A stretch of 64,000 nucleotides of DNA, taken from assembly GCA_947629645.1 (NCBI GenBank), contig CANREV010000015.1, positions 1 to 64,000 of the forward strand, read 5' to 3'. Position numbers and translations under genes: made by a program. This document shows positions 34,978 through 44,161 of this stretch, piece after piece. The notes under the pieces were generated by a model. The model did not search any database. It worked only from the letters and a program-made list of their open reading frames with translations, and was not told the origin of the DNA. This DNA comes from an uncultured Acetatifactor sp. (GTDB taxonomy: Bacteria > Bacillota > Clostridia > Lachnospirales > Lachnospiraceae). Within the stretch, counting starts at the first letter, position 1, and the number at the start of each line of letters is the position of its first letter.

Positions 34978-37770
34978 ATGAACGAACAGGAAAATAAGCA
35001 GGTATCACATCTGATCATTCTGATCAGTTATACCGTTTTTACGATCGCCCTGTTGCTGGAAAGCGTTTTGCTGGATTGGGAGATGAAGCAGTCCGTTGAA
35101 ATAGCGGTGGGCCTGATCGCCTGCTGGGTGCTGCACATTGCGGGCAAAGTGCCGGTGCAGGTGGAAAAATGGATGTATTTTTTGCTCGGTATGGCGGGCT
35201 TCGCCTTTTACGGCAGTCATCTGAGCAGCCTGTATGATCTGGCGCCCGTTATGATCATGATCGTGGTCGTCTATTATGCTGCGGAAACGTATGAAATGAT
35301 CCGTTTCTGTGTTGCCGTGTATTTTGCGGTTCTTTTGTACGGTCTCTTGTATGCGTTCAGAGGGGCTTTTGAATTTACGCCCCTTTCCGTTTCCAGGCTG
35401 GTGCTTCACGGGGCGCTTGTCTGTCTGGCCGCCTATCTGACCAAGGTGATGGCCGACCAGCGAAACAGCGAGATGAAGGATGTCAAAGTCAGGCTGGCGG
35501 ACATGGAGGAAGTCAACCGGCGGACGGAAGGGTTTTTGACCAATGTGAGCCACGAGCTGCGCACGCCTGTCAACGCGGTCACGGGGCTTGCCGCCGTGAT
35601 GTTAAAGAGCGAGACGGATGAGGGCAAGCGGGAAAACCTGCTGTCCGTGCAGAAAGCGGGGTATCGGCTGTTCGGGCAGATCGAGGACATTCTGGACTAT
35701 ACGGAGATCGATGCGGGGAAAATAGTGATCAGCGAGGACTCCTATATGCTGTCTTCCCTGGTCAACGACATTATCACCGAGCAGTACGCCATAGAGGAAA
35801 AGACGGGGGTGGAGCTTATCTTTGACGTGGAAGCGAAGATCCCCGCGGTGCTTTACGGCGATGGCAGAAAGATCAAAAAGATTATCAGGCACCTGGTGAA
35901 CAACGCCGTGAAGTTTACGGAGGAAGGCGGCGTATATGTGCGGGTCTACGCTCTGAAGAAATCTTACGGGCTCAATCTGTGCATACAGGTGACGGACACC
36001 GGTATCGGTATGGACGCGGAGAGCCTGTCCAACATCACGGAGAGGTTCTACCAGTCGAGCAAGGGATATGACCGCCGCGCGGGCGGTCTGGGTCTGGGCC
36101 TGCCCATCGTGTACGGCATGGTGGCGGCCATGGAAGGGTTTGTCCACGTGGACAGCCAGCTTGGAAAGGGCACTACGGTCACGGTCAGCATTCCCCAGAA
36201 GATCGTGGACGCCTCTCCCGGCATGTCAGTGAACGATCCGGCGGATCTGTGCCTTGCCTGCTATCTGATGCCGGAGAAATACAAGGTTCCGGAAGTGCGC
36301 AAATTCTATGATGAGATGATCACGCACATCGCTATGGGATTGGATGTCACGGCCCACAGAGTGTTTAAGCAGGATGAACTGGAACGCCTGGTCTCCACCT
36401 ACCGCCTGACCCATCTCTTCCTCGCCAGGGAAGAATATGAAAAGGATCCAGGGTACTTTGAGAATCTTGACCGGGATATCGTAGTGACTGTGGTGGCGGA
36501 TTCGGGCTTTACGCCCCGGGAGGGCAGCCGGGTCAAGATCCTGCCAAAGCCTTTTTACTGCTTCCCCATCATCAGCGTGCTCAATTCATCGGCGTCCGAG
36601 GTTCAGGACGATGGTGTGAACAAACGTCTGGTCTGCCCCGGCGTGCGGCTCCTTGTGGTGGATGATGAACCCATGAACCGGATGGTTGCCGAAAGCATCT
36701 TTAAGGATTACATGATGGATGTGACGACAGTGGCCAGCGGCAGGGAAGCGATCGAGATCTGCCAGAAAGAGGAGTTTGATCTGCTGTTTATCGACCATAT
36801 GATGCCGGAGATGGACGGCGTGGAGACATTAAAACAGCTCCGCAGGCTTAACGGCGCCCAGGCTGACACCTTCATCGCCGTTGCCTTTACCGCCAACGCG
36901 GTCAGCGGCGCCAGAGAGATGTTTCTGCGGGAGGGGTTTGACGATTTCCTCTCCAAACCGATAGAGACTACGGAATTAGAGCGCGTCTTAAAGAAAGTGC
37001 TTCCCAAAGCGAGCATACAGTATACCGATGAACGAGGCGTTGTGCCGCAGCCTGCGGGCAATACAACCGATCAGGCGGTGTCGGATAGGGCTGAGTCGTC
37101 CGCCCCGGACCACGCGGATGAAGATGAGATAGATGCTCTTAACAGGGTGGGCGTCAATACCGCTTCCGGACTGAATTACTGCAGAAACGACAGATCGTTT
37201 TACTTACAGCTTCTGACGAAATTCGCGGAGGACGCGCCCCAGAAGTCCAAAGAGATCGATAAGCTCTACGATGAGAAAAATTACGGGGATTACCGTATCC
37301 AGGTGCATTCGCTCAAAAGCTCCGCAAGGATGATCGGCGCGGACGCGCTCTCCCAGACGGCGAAGGAGATGGAGGACGCCGCAAAGGACAGCGATGCCGT
37401 ATATATCAAAGCGCATCACGGGGAATTCCAGAAGGAATACCTGGAAACGGTGCGGCGGATCGGGGAAGCGCTGCATAACGGTCAGAGCGGGGACGATGCA
37501 TCGGCGCCGGACGGTTCCGGCAAGCTGGAGCCCGTCACCATAGAGGGACTGGCCGCGAGCCTGCTGGAGCTGAAGGAATGTCTGGATACTTTTGAAGCGG
37601 ACAGGGCGCAGAAAATACTGGATAAGCTGCGCGGCATGATCTATCAGGAGAAACCGGTGGGGGAACTGATCGGGGATGTAGAGCAGGATGTGGCTGATTT
37701 TGAGCTGGAAAAAGCGTCCGATAAGGTTATGGCGCTGATCAGACGTATGAAAGGCGGTGAGGCGGAATGA
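34978..37770 (+). CDS. Hybrid sensor kinase with six-helix sensor, REC and Hpt
   Basis: 930 residues. The first 155 residues form about six transmembrane helices without a large external domain. Then come a kinase core with His192 (TNVSHELRTPVN), the ATPase domain, a degenerate receiver-like stretch (about 420-540), a receiver with Asp606 (LLFIDHMMPEMDG), and an Hpt domain with His777 (VHSLKSSARMIG). It therefore carries a complete His-Asp-His relay and can pass phosphate to the HD-GYP regulator encoded just upstream. The next kinase starts inside its stop codon (4-nt overlap). Confidence 0.94.
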   Translation: MNEQENKQVSHLIILISYTVFTIALLLESVLLDWEMKQSVEIAVGLIACWVLHIAGKVPVQVEKWMYFLLGMAGFAFYGSHLSSLYDLAPVMIMIVVVYYAAETYEMIRFCVAVYFAVLLYGLLYAFRGAFEFTPLSVSRLVLHGALVCLAAYLTKVMADQRNSEMKDVKVRLADMEEVNRRTEGFLTNVSHELRTPVNAVTGLAAVMLKSETDEGKRENLLSVQKAGYRLFGQIEDILDYTEIDAGKIVISEDSYMLSSLVNDIITEQYAIEEKTGVELIFDVEAKIPAVLYGDGRKIKKIIRHLVNNAVKFTEEGGVYVRVYALKKSYGLNLCIQVTDTGIGMDAESLSNITERFYQSSKGYDRRAGGLGLGLPIVYGMVAAMEGFVHVDSQLGKGTTVTVSIPQKIVDASPGMSVNDPADLCLACYLMPEKYKVPEVRKFYDEMITHIAMGLDVTAHRVFKQDELERLVSTYRLTHLFLAREEYEKDPGYFENLDRDIVVTVVADSGFTPREGSRVKILPKPFYCFPIISVLNSSASEVQDDGVNKRLVCPGVRLLVVDDEPMNRMVAESIFKDYMMDVTTVASGREAIEICQKEEFDLLFIDHMMPEMDGVETLKQLRRLNGAQADTFIAVAFTANAVSGAREMFLREGFDDFLSKPIETTELERVLKKVLPKASIQYTDERGVVPQPAGNTTDQAVSDRAESSAPDHADEDEIDALNRVGVNTASGLNYCRNDRSFYLQLLTKFAEDAPQKSKEIDKLYDEKNYGDYRIQVHSLKSSARMIGADALSQTAKEMEDAAKDSDAVYIKAHHGEFQKEYLETVRRIGEALHNGQSGDDASAPDGSGKLEPVTIEGLAASLLELKECLDTFEADRAQKILDKLRGMIYQEKPVGELIGDVEQDVADFELEKASDKVMALIRRMKGGEAE

Positions 37771-40436
37771 GCAACGGAAAATGGACCCGCAGGATACTTG
37801 GAGATCAGAGCCATTCGCTGCAGGAGAGGATGTTCCGCCTGATTACGGCGATCGGGCTGGTCGGGCTTTTGCTGGGACTGATCGTGGGGATCGCCAATCA
37901 GGAGGAGCTGATGAATCAGATCGTGATACTGGCCGCTATCCTGCTTCTGGCCGCCATCGTTTACGGCACCCGGCGCACGGGTAAAATCGAAACGGGGGCC
38001 GTGATCCTGTCGGCGCTTGTCATGTTTATCGTGCTGCCCTTTAATTTCCTGACGGCGGGCGGTATCTACGGCGGCGCGCCGATCTGGTTCATTCTGGGAT
38101 TTGTCCTCGCCATGATCGTGGTGGAGGGACGGATCAAATATTTCCTGCTGGCCGGGGGCTATATCGTATTTCTGGCCTGCTATTATGTGGCGTATTTTTA
38201 TCCGGCCAAAGTGATCCAGCATACGCTGGATATGGCTTATATCGATTCCATAGCCACGCTGACCATCGTATCCGTTGTGATATGCGCCATGCTGCGGTAT
38301 CAGAATAAGATGTACCGTGAAGAAAACAGCGTGGCGAAGCAGCAGGCGAAGGAGATTGAGGAGCTGAATCACGCGCAGAGCCGTTTTTTCGCCGGCATGA
38401 GCCATGAGATCCGGACGCCGATCAATACGATCATCGGATTAAACGAAATGATCCTGCGCGAAGATGTGTCGGACGAGGTGGCGGAGGACGCGCAGAATAT
38501 CCAGAACGCCAGCAGAATGCTTTTGTCGCTTATAAACGATATCCTGGATATGTCCAAGATCGAGTCGGGCAAGATGGATATTGTTCCCGTGTCCTACGAT
38601 GTGGGCGCTATGCTGTCCGATATCGTCAATATGATCTGGGTGCGGGCAAGGGAAAAAGGGCTCGCTTTCCATATCAATGTGGAGCCGAACATTCCCGCCC
38701 GGCTTTACGGCGATGAGGTGCGTATCAAACAGATTCTGATCAATCTGTTAAACAACGCCGTGAAATACACGCCCGAAGGATCCGTCACCCTCTCCATCCA
38801 GTGCCAGAAAAAAGAGGACAATGTGGTGTATATCGTCTATTCCGTCTCGGATACCGGCATGGGGATCAGGAAAGAAAGCATCCCGAATCTGTTCAGCGCG
38901 TTCAAACGCGTGGACGAAGAGAGAAACCGATATATCGAAGGAACCGGACTGGGGCTTTCCATCGTAAAACAGCTTGTGACACTGATGGACGGCGAGATCG
39001 AAGTCAACAGCGTATATACCAAAGGATCCACATTCATGGTGACGCTGCCGCAGAAAATGCTTGGCGAAGACCAGATCGGGGAGCTGAATCTGGAGACGAA
39101 ACATACCCTGCGCAAGAGGGAACATTACAGATCGTTATTTGAGGCGCCGGAAGCCCAGATCCTGGTGGTGGACGACAATGACGCCAATCTGATGGTGGCA
39201 ACGAAGCTGCTGCAGGATACGAAGGTTCGCGTGGATACCGCGTCCAGCGGACAGGAATGTTTGAAGATGGCGCTGCAGTCCAGATATGACCTGATTTTGA
39301 TGGATCATCTGATGCCCGCCATGGACGGTATAGAATGTCTGCATCAGCTCCGCGGCCAGACGGGGGGCCTGAACAACGAAACTCCCGTTGTCATCCTTAC
39401 GGCGAACGCGGGCGGCGAAAACCAGGCGATGTATAAGCGTGAGGGCTTCAACGGATACCTGTTAAAGCCCGTCAGCGGGAATCAGCTTGAGATGGAGCTT
39501 CTGCGCCATCTGCCGCGTGAGCTGATCAAAATGACGGACGAGTCGGGAAGTAACGAAGTAGTGGTCGGGCCGGTTCTCGAGCATGAGAAGAGACAGTTGC
39601 TCATGATCACTACGGACAGCGTGAGCGATCTGCCCGCGGAGTTTATCAGGAAGTACCAGATCGCGGTGCATCCATACCGGGTGCTGACCGAGCGCGGCGA
39701 GTTTTTGGACGGGGAAGAGATCGAGACGGACGGCGTGCTGGAATATCTGGTACAGAGCGACAAGCGCGTCCACTCGGAAGCGCCGGAAGCGGCGGACTAC
39801 GAGGCCTTCTTTGCGGAACAGCTCACAAAGGCGCAGCATATCATCCATATCAGCATGGCGAAGAACGCCAGCAAGGGATACCAGAACGCGCTGGAGGCAT
39901 CGGGATCTTTCGACAATGTGACAGTGGTGGATTCGGGACATCTCTCAAGCGGTATGGGACTGATCGTGTATTACGCCGCCCAGGCGGCGGCCGCTGGCAG
40001 GTCGGCGGAGGACGTTTTGCATGAGATCGAGAGCATGAAGGAACGGACGAGAACCAGTTTTGTGGTTGAGAGTACGGAATATCTGGCCAGATCGGGCAGA
40101 ATACCGCCCAAGGTCCACACCATATGCGCCACCTGTCTGCTCCATCCTGTGATCGTTCTCAGGAAAAGCACTATGACGGTGGGCGCGATCCATATCGGCG
40201 TCCGCAAGACCGTCTGGAAAAGATATATCCGGTCAGTGCTGAAGGCGCCGGGCAAAGTGGATAAACGGCTGCTGTTTATCACATACGCGGGACTGCGGCC
40301 CGTGGATCTGGACGAGATCGCATCGCAGGTACGGAAACTGGTGCCGTTTGAGACGGTGATCTACCAGAAAGCGTCTCCGGCGATCTCAACGAACTGCGGA
40401 CCGGGCACTTTCGGGCTGTTGTTTCTGGAAAAGTAA
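37767..40436 (+). CDS. Hybrid sensor kinase fused to a DegV (fatty-acid-binding) domain
   Basis: 889 residues in one uninterrupted frame. About six transmembrane helices (25-180) lead to a kinase core with His213 (AGMSHEIRTPIN), an ATPase domain (GTGLGLSIVKQL) and a receiver with Asp513 (LILMDHLMPAMDG). After residue 608 comes a full-length DegV domain: TTDSVSDLP (Asp617), DSGHLSSGMGL, VESTEYLARSGRI and the terminal NCGPGTFGLLF. DegV/FakB proteins bind a fatty acid and normally act as stand-alone partners of fatty-acid kinase FakA. Here the domain takes the output position of a hybrid kinase, so it could sense lipid and tune phosphotransfer. No Hpt is present. The function is inferred. Confidence 0.93.
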   Translation: MSNGKWTRRILGDQSHSLQERMFRLITAIGLVGLLLGLIVGIANQEELMNQIVILAAILLLAAIVYGTRRTGKIETGAVILSALVMFIVLPFNFLTAGGIYGGAPIWFILGFVLAMIVVEGRIKYFLLAGGYIVFLACYYVAYFYPAKVIQHTLDMAYIDSIATLTIVSVVICAMLRYQNKMYREENSVAKQQAKEIEELNHAQSRFFAGMSHEIRTPINTIIGLNEMILREDVSDEVAEDAQNIQNASRMLLSLINDILDMSKIESGKMDIVPVSYDVGAMLSDIVNMIWVRAREKGLAFHINVEPNIPARLYGDEVRIKQILINLLNNAVKYTPEGSVTLSIQCQKKEDNVVYIVYSVSDTGMGIRKESIPNLFSAFKRVDEERNRYIEGTGLGLSIVKQLVTLMDGEIEVNSVYTKGSTFMVTLPQKMLGEDQIGELNLETKHTLRKREHYRSLFEAPEAQILVVDDNDANLMVATKLLQDTKVRVDTASSGQECLKMALQSRYDLILMDHLMPAMDGIECLHQLRGQTGGLNNETPVVILTANAGGENQAMYKREGFNGYLLKPVSGNQLEMELLRHLPRELIKMTDESGSNEVVVGPVLEHEKRQLLMITTDSVSDLPAEFIRKYQIAVHPYRVLTERGEFLDGEEIETDGVLEYLVQSDKRVHSEAPEAADYEAFFAEQLTKAQHIIHISMAKNASKGYQNALEASGSFDNVTVVDSGHLSSGMGLIVYYAAQAAAAGRSAEDVLHEIESMKERTRTSFVVESTEYLARSGRIPPKVHTICATCLLHPVIVLRKSTMTVGAIHIGVRKTVWKRYIRSVLKAPGKVDKRLLFITYAGLRPVDLDEIASQVRKLVPFETVIYQKASPAISTNCGPGTFGLLFLEK

Positions 40437-40454
40437 TTTTGGAGGTTGGTAACG

Positions 40455-41264
40455 TTGAAAAAGGAAATCAGAAAACATGTCGCCCTTGCGGCTGCGGCGG
40501 GACTGCTTCTGTCCGGCTGCGGCGGAGCTGAGGAAGGGACGGCTCCGGCGCTTGAGGAAGGTCAGTCCGATCTTGCCTATGTGCAGGAAAAGGGAACGTT
40601 CATTGTGGGCGTTACGGATTTCGCCCCGATGGATTATCAGGAGAACGGTTCGTGGACGGGCTTTGATGCCCGGATGGCGGAAAAGTTCGCCCAGAGCATC
40701 GGCGTGACGGCGGAGTTTACGGAGATCGACTGGGACAGGAAGGCGGAGCTGTTAAACGATGGTTCCATCGATTGTATCTGGAACGGCATGACGCTGACCG
40801 AAGATCTGCAGGAGAAGATCGATTGTTCCGAACCTTACCTGTCCAATGCCCAGGTCGTGGTCATGCGGAAAGAAGATCTGGAGCAATACGGGACGGTTGA
40901 AGATTGTCAGCATATTTTGTTTGCCGTGGAGTCAGGTTCCGCCGGCGAGGAACTGCTGGGCGGCTTAAATTACCGTTATACGGCGTACGATACGCAGAAA
41001 GAAGCGCTGCAGAGCGTGGCTGATGGAAAAGCGGATGCCGCTGTGATCGACATCATCATGGCGGGTTACTATACGAAGGATGGCAATGAATTTGACGGCC
41101 TGGGTTTTCAGATCCTGTTAAACGATGAGAAGATCTGTGTCGGACTTCGCAAAAACTCCGATCTGACAGAGCGGATGAACGCTTTTTTGAAGGAAAGCAT
41201 ATCGGACGGAACAATGAACGATACGGCGGCTTTGTACGGCATAGAGGACGCCGTACTGAAATAA
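40455..41264 (+). CDS. Orphan family 3 solute-binding lipoprotein
   Basis: 269 residues. GGAGG at 40441-40445 is 9 nt from TTG 40455 but touches the earlier TTG 40446, so 40455 is chosen. A lipoprotein signal (LLLSGCGG, Cys near residue 21) precedes an amino-acid-type periplasmic-binding fold (GTFIVGVTDFAPMDY, GFDARMAEKFAQSIG, DCIWNGMTLT). No permease or ATPase is nearby. It is the last gene of the kinase operon, so it may present a ligand to one of the kinases rather than serve uptake. Confidence 0.9.
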   Translation: MKKEIRKHVALAAAAGLLLSGCGGAEEGTAPALEEGQSDLAYVQEKGTFIVGVTDFAPMDYQENGSWTGFDARMAEKFAQSIGVTAEFTEIDWDRKAELLNDGSIDCIWNGMTLTEDLQEKIDCSEPYLSNAQVVVMRKEDLEQYGTVEDCQHILFAVESGSAGEELLGGLNYRYTAYDTQKEALQSVADGKADAAVIDIIMAGYYTKDGNEFDGLGFQILLNDEKICVGLRKNSDLTERMNAFLKESISDGTMNDTAALYGIEDAVLK

Positions 41265-41281
41265 CATTTCGACAGATTTAA

Positions 41282-41316
41282 AAAACAAATGGATGTGGAA
41301 ATCCATTTGTTTTTTT
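41282..41316 (+). terminator. Terminator ending the kinase-DegV-binding protein operon
   Basis: AAAAACAAATGGAT pairs with ATCCATTTGTTTTT around a GTGGAA loop and is followed by a T run. A TATAAT (41318-41323) directly after it may be the -10 box of the galK promoter, though no good -35 box is seen. Confidence 0.88.
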
Positions 41317-41397
41317 GTATAATGGAAATATCAGAGAACACAGTATCGGAGGATAGTGTCAGTGGATAGTATTCGGCGATGCGGAAATGGAGAGGGT

Positions 41398-42564
41398 ATG
41401 AAGGATATTGTTTTAAGGAAATTCGCGGAAGTTTTCGGGGACGCCGGGGGCACGGAAGTCTATTTTGCGCCGGGTCGTGTCAATCTGATCGGAGAACATA
41501 CCGACTATAACGGCGGGCATGTATTCCCCTGCGCGCTCACCATCGGGACATACGGGGCGGCGAGAAAGCGGACGGATGACAAACTGCGGTTTTATTCCAT
41601 GAATTTTGACCATCTGGGGATCATAGAATCTTCTTTGGATGATCTGACCGCCTCTCAGGAAGCCGGTTGGACAAACTATCCCAAGGGAGTGATCTGGGCC
41701 TTTGGCGAGAAAGGGATGAAAGCGCCCTGCGGCATGGATCTGTTGCTAAGCGGCAATATTCCCAACGGGTCGGGTCTTTCTTCCTCCGCTTCCGTGGAAG
41801 TGCTGACAGGATTTATTCTGAGGGACTTTTTCGGGTTCGATGTGACCAATCAGGATCTGGCGCTGATCGGGCAATACGCGGAGAATAATTTTAATAAAGT
41901 AAACTGCGGCATTATGGATCAGTTTGCCATCGCCATGGGAAAAGAAAACCATGCTATTTTTCTGGATACGGCGGACTTAAGTTACGAATATGCGCCTATC
42001 GCCTTAAAAGGGGCGAAGATCGTGATCGCCTGCAGCAACAAGAAGCGGGGGCTTGGGGATTCCAAATACAACGAGAGGCGCAGCGAGTGCGAGACGGCCC
42101 TGCAGGAGCTGCGGCAGGCAGCGGACATCCGTTCTCTCGGAGAGCTGGATGAGGAGACGTTTGAGAAATATAAAGGCAGTATCAGTGATGAGGTCCGTAA
42201 GAGGCGGGCAAAGCACGCGGTGTATGAGAATCAGCGGACGATCCGCGCGGTGGCGGCGCTGAAAGCGAACGATATCAGGCGGTTCGGCGAACTGATGAAC
42301 GAGTCCCATATCTCGCTTCGCGATGACTATGAAGTCACCGGTATCGAGCTGGATACGCTGGTGGAGGAAGCCTGGAAGATAGACGGCGTTATCGGTTCCC
42401 GCATGACGGGAGCAGGTTTTGGCGGCTGTACCGTCAGCATTGTAAAGGACGAGGCTATCGATACTTTTATCGCTCAGGTGGGAAAAGCTTATCAGGACAA
42501 AATAGGATATGCAGCGGATTTTTATGTGGTGGAGATCGGCGGTGGCCCGAAGAAAATCTCATAG
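41398..42564 (+). CDS. galK: Galactokinase
   Basis: 388 residues from ATG 41398 (GGAGAGG just upstream); the frame is open to a GTG at 41356. It phosphorylates galactose to galactose 1-phosphate with ATP. GHMP-kinase motifs are present: the galactokinase signature GRVNLIGEHTDYNGG, the ATP-binding PNGSGLSSSAS, and the C-terminal GSRMTGAGFGGCT. It is followed 52 nt later by galT, forming a two-gene Leloir operon without a visible epimerase. Confidence 0.96.
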   Translation: MKDIVLRKFAEVFGDAGGTEVYFAPGRVNLIGEHTDYNGGHVFPCALTIGTYGAARKRTDDKLRFYSMNFDHLGIIESSLDDLTASQEAGWTNYPKGVIWAFGEKGMKAPCGMDLLLSGNIPNGSGLSSSASVEVLTGFILRDFFGFDVTNQDLALIGQYAENNFNKVNCGIMDQFAIAMGKENHAIFLDTADLSYEYAPIALKGAKIVIACSNKKRGLGDSKYNERRSECETALQELRQAADIRSLGELDEETFEKYKGSISDEVRKRRAKHAVYENQRTIRAVAALKANDIRRFGELMNESHISLRDDYEVTGIELDTLVEEAWKIDGVIGSRMTGAGFGGCTVSIVKDEAIDTFIAQVGKAYQDKIGYAADFYVVEIGGGPKKIS

Positions 42565-42616
42565 CCTTTGCGCAACCCGGATCAGATGCCGTTTTATCGG
42601 CGGAATGGAGGAAACA

Positions 42617-44116
42617 ATGATTCAGACAGATATCTTAAAATTAGTGTCCTATGGCGTACAGACGGGGCTGGTGCATGAGGAGGATGTGATCTTTACCACG
42701 AACCGGCTTTTGGAGTTGTTTGGGATAGAGGCGCTTGAGGAAATTTCGGAACCTGTTCATATGAGCGTGGAGGAACTGGAGGAAGTGCTGCGCGATATGT
42801 GCGATTACGCGGCGGCGCGGGGAATGATCGAAGACAGTATCGTATATCGGGATCTGTTTGACACTAAGATCATGAGTATGCTGATGCCCCGTCCCAGCGA
42901 GGTGATCGCAAAGTTTCACAAACTCTGCGAGGAAGTTTCCCCGAAAGCGGCAACGGATTATTACTACAAGCTCAGCAAGGATTCGGACTACATCCGCAGA
43001 TACCGTATCTGTAAAGACAGAAAGTGGGTGACGCCCACGAAGTATGGCGATCTGGATATCACTATCAACCTGTCCAAGCCGGAGAAGGATCCCAAGGCGA
43101 TCGCCGCCGCGAAGAACGCGAAGCAGTCCGGCTATCCCAAATGCCTGCTCTGCAAAGAAAATGAAGGCTATGCGGGACGCGTCAATCATCCGGCCAGACA
43201 GAATCACAGGATCATTCCTGTGACCATAAACGGCAGCAGATGGGGGTTCCAGTATTCCCCCTATGTATATTACAATGAGCATTGCATTGTGTTCAATTCC
43301 CAGCATACGCCCATGAAGATCGAACGCGCCACTTTCTGCAAGCTGTTCGATTTTGTAAAGCAGTTTCCCCATTATTTTGTGGGGTCCAATGCGGATCTGC
43401 CCATTGTGGGCGGTTCCATCTTAAGCCATGACCATTTTCAGGGAGGAAATTACGAATTTGCCATGGCGAAAGCCCCGGTTGAGCGGTCTTTTACCGTGAA
43501 GGGCTTTGAGGATGTGACTGCCGGTGTGGTAAACTGGCCCATGTCCGTGATCCGGTTAAGCTGCGCGGATACCGGCCGTATCGTGGAGCTGGCTGACAGA
43601 ATTCTGCAAAAGTGGAGAAACTATACCGATGAGGCGGCGTTTATCTATGCTTACACGGACGGCGAGCCCCACAATACCATTACGCCCATCGCCAGAAAGC
43701 GGGATGATCAGTACGAGCTGGATCTGGTGCTGAGAAACAATATTACCACAAAAGAACATCCGCTGGGCGTTTACCATCCTCACGCAAAGCTGCACCACAT
43801 CAAGAAGGAAAATATCGGTCTGATCGAAGTCATGGGGCTTGCGGTGCTTCCCGCCCGCTTAAAGGACGAGATGGCGAAGCTGAAAGAAGCTATTCTCGCC
43901 GGAACTGATCTTAGGTCTGATCAGGACTTAGAGAAGCACGCGGATTGGGCGGAGGAATTTATTCCTAAGTATGAGAGTATCAACGATGCCAATATTGATA
44001 GCGTTATTGAAAAGGAGATCGGCCTGGTCTTTATGGAAGTGCTGGAAGACGCCGGCGTTTATAAGAGGACAGAGGAAGGGCAGAGAGCTTTTGACTTATT
44101 CCTGCAGAGTCTGTAA
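42617..44116 (+). CDS. galT: UDP-glucose--hexose-1-phosphate uridylyltransferase, class II
   Basis: 499 residues from ATG 42617 behind AATGGAGG. The length and motifs are those of the Firmicutes class II GalT (CLLCKENEGYAGRVNHPARQNHR, shown here only in part; SHDHFQGGNYEFAMA with catalytic histidines). It transfers UMP from UDP-glucose to galactose 1-phosphate, the step after GalK. Confidence 0.96.
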   Translation: MIQTDILKLVSYGVQTGLVHEEDVIFTTNRLLELFGIEALEEISEPVHMSVEELEEVLRDMCDYAAARGMIEDSIVYRDLFDTKIMSMLMPRPSEVIAKFHKLCEEVSPKAATDYYYKLSKDSDYIRRYRICKDRKWVTPTKYGDLDITINLSKPEKDPKAIAAAKNAKQSGYPKCLLCKENEGYAGRVNHPARQNHRIIPVTINGSRWGFQYSPYVYYNEHCIVFNSQHTPMKIERATFCKLFDFVKQFPHYFVGSNADLPIVGGSILSHDHFQGGNYEFAMAKAPVERSFTVKGFEDVTAGVVNWPMSVIRLSCADTGRIVELADRILQKWRNYTDEAAFIYAYTDGEPHNTITPIARKRDDQYELDLVLRNNITTKEHPLGVYHPHAKLHHIKKENIGLIEVMGLAVLPARLKDEMAKLKEAILAGTDLRSDQDLEKHADWAEEFIPKYESINDANIDSVIEKEIGLVFMEVLEDAGVYKRTEEGQRAFDLFLQSL

Positions 44117-44132
44117 TAATATTGATTGGAAT

Positions 44133-44148
44133 GCGTGCCAAAGCACGC
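44133..44148 (+). other. Short hairpin before the radical SAM gene
   Basis: GCGTGC (44133-44138) and GCACGC (44143-44148) form a stem with a CAAA loop between galT and the ribosome site GGGGGA of the next gene. There is no T run. It could limit read-through or modulate translation from the TTG start. Confidence 0.4.
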
Positions 44149-44161
44149 TGGGGGAATAATT

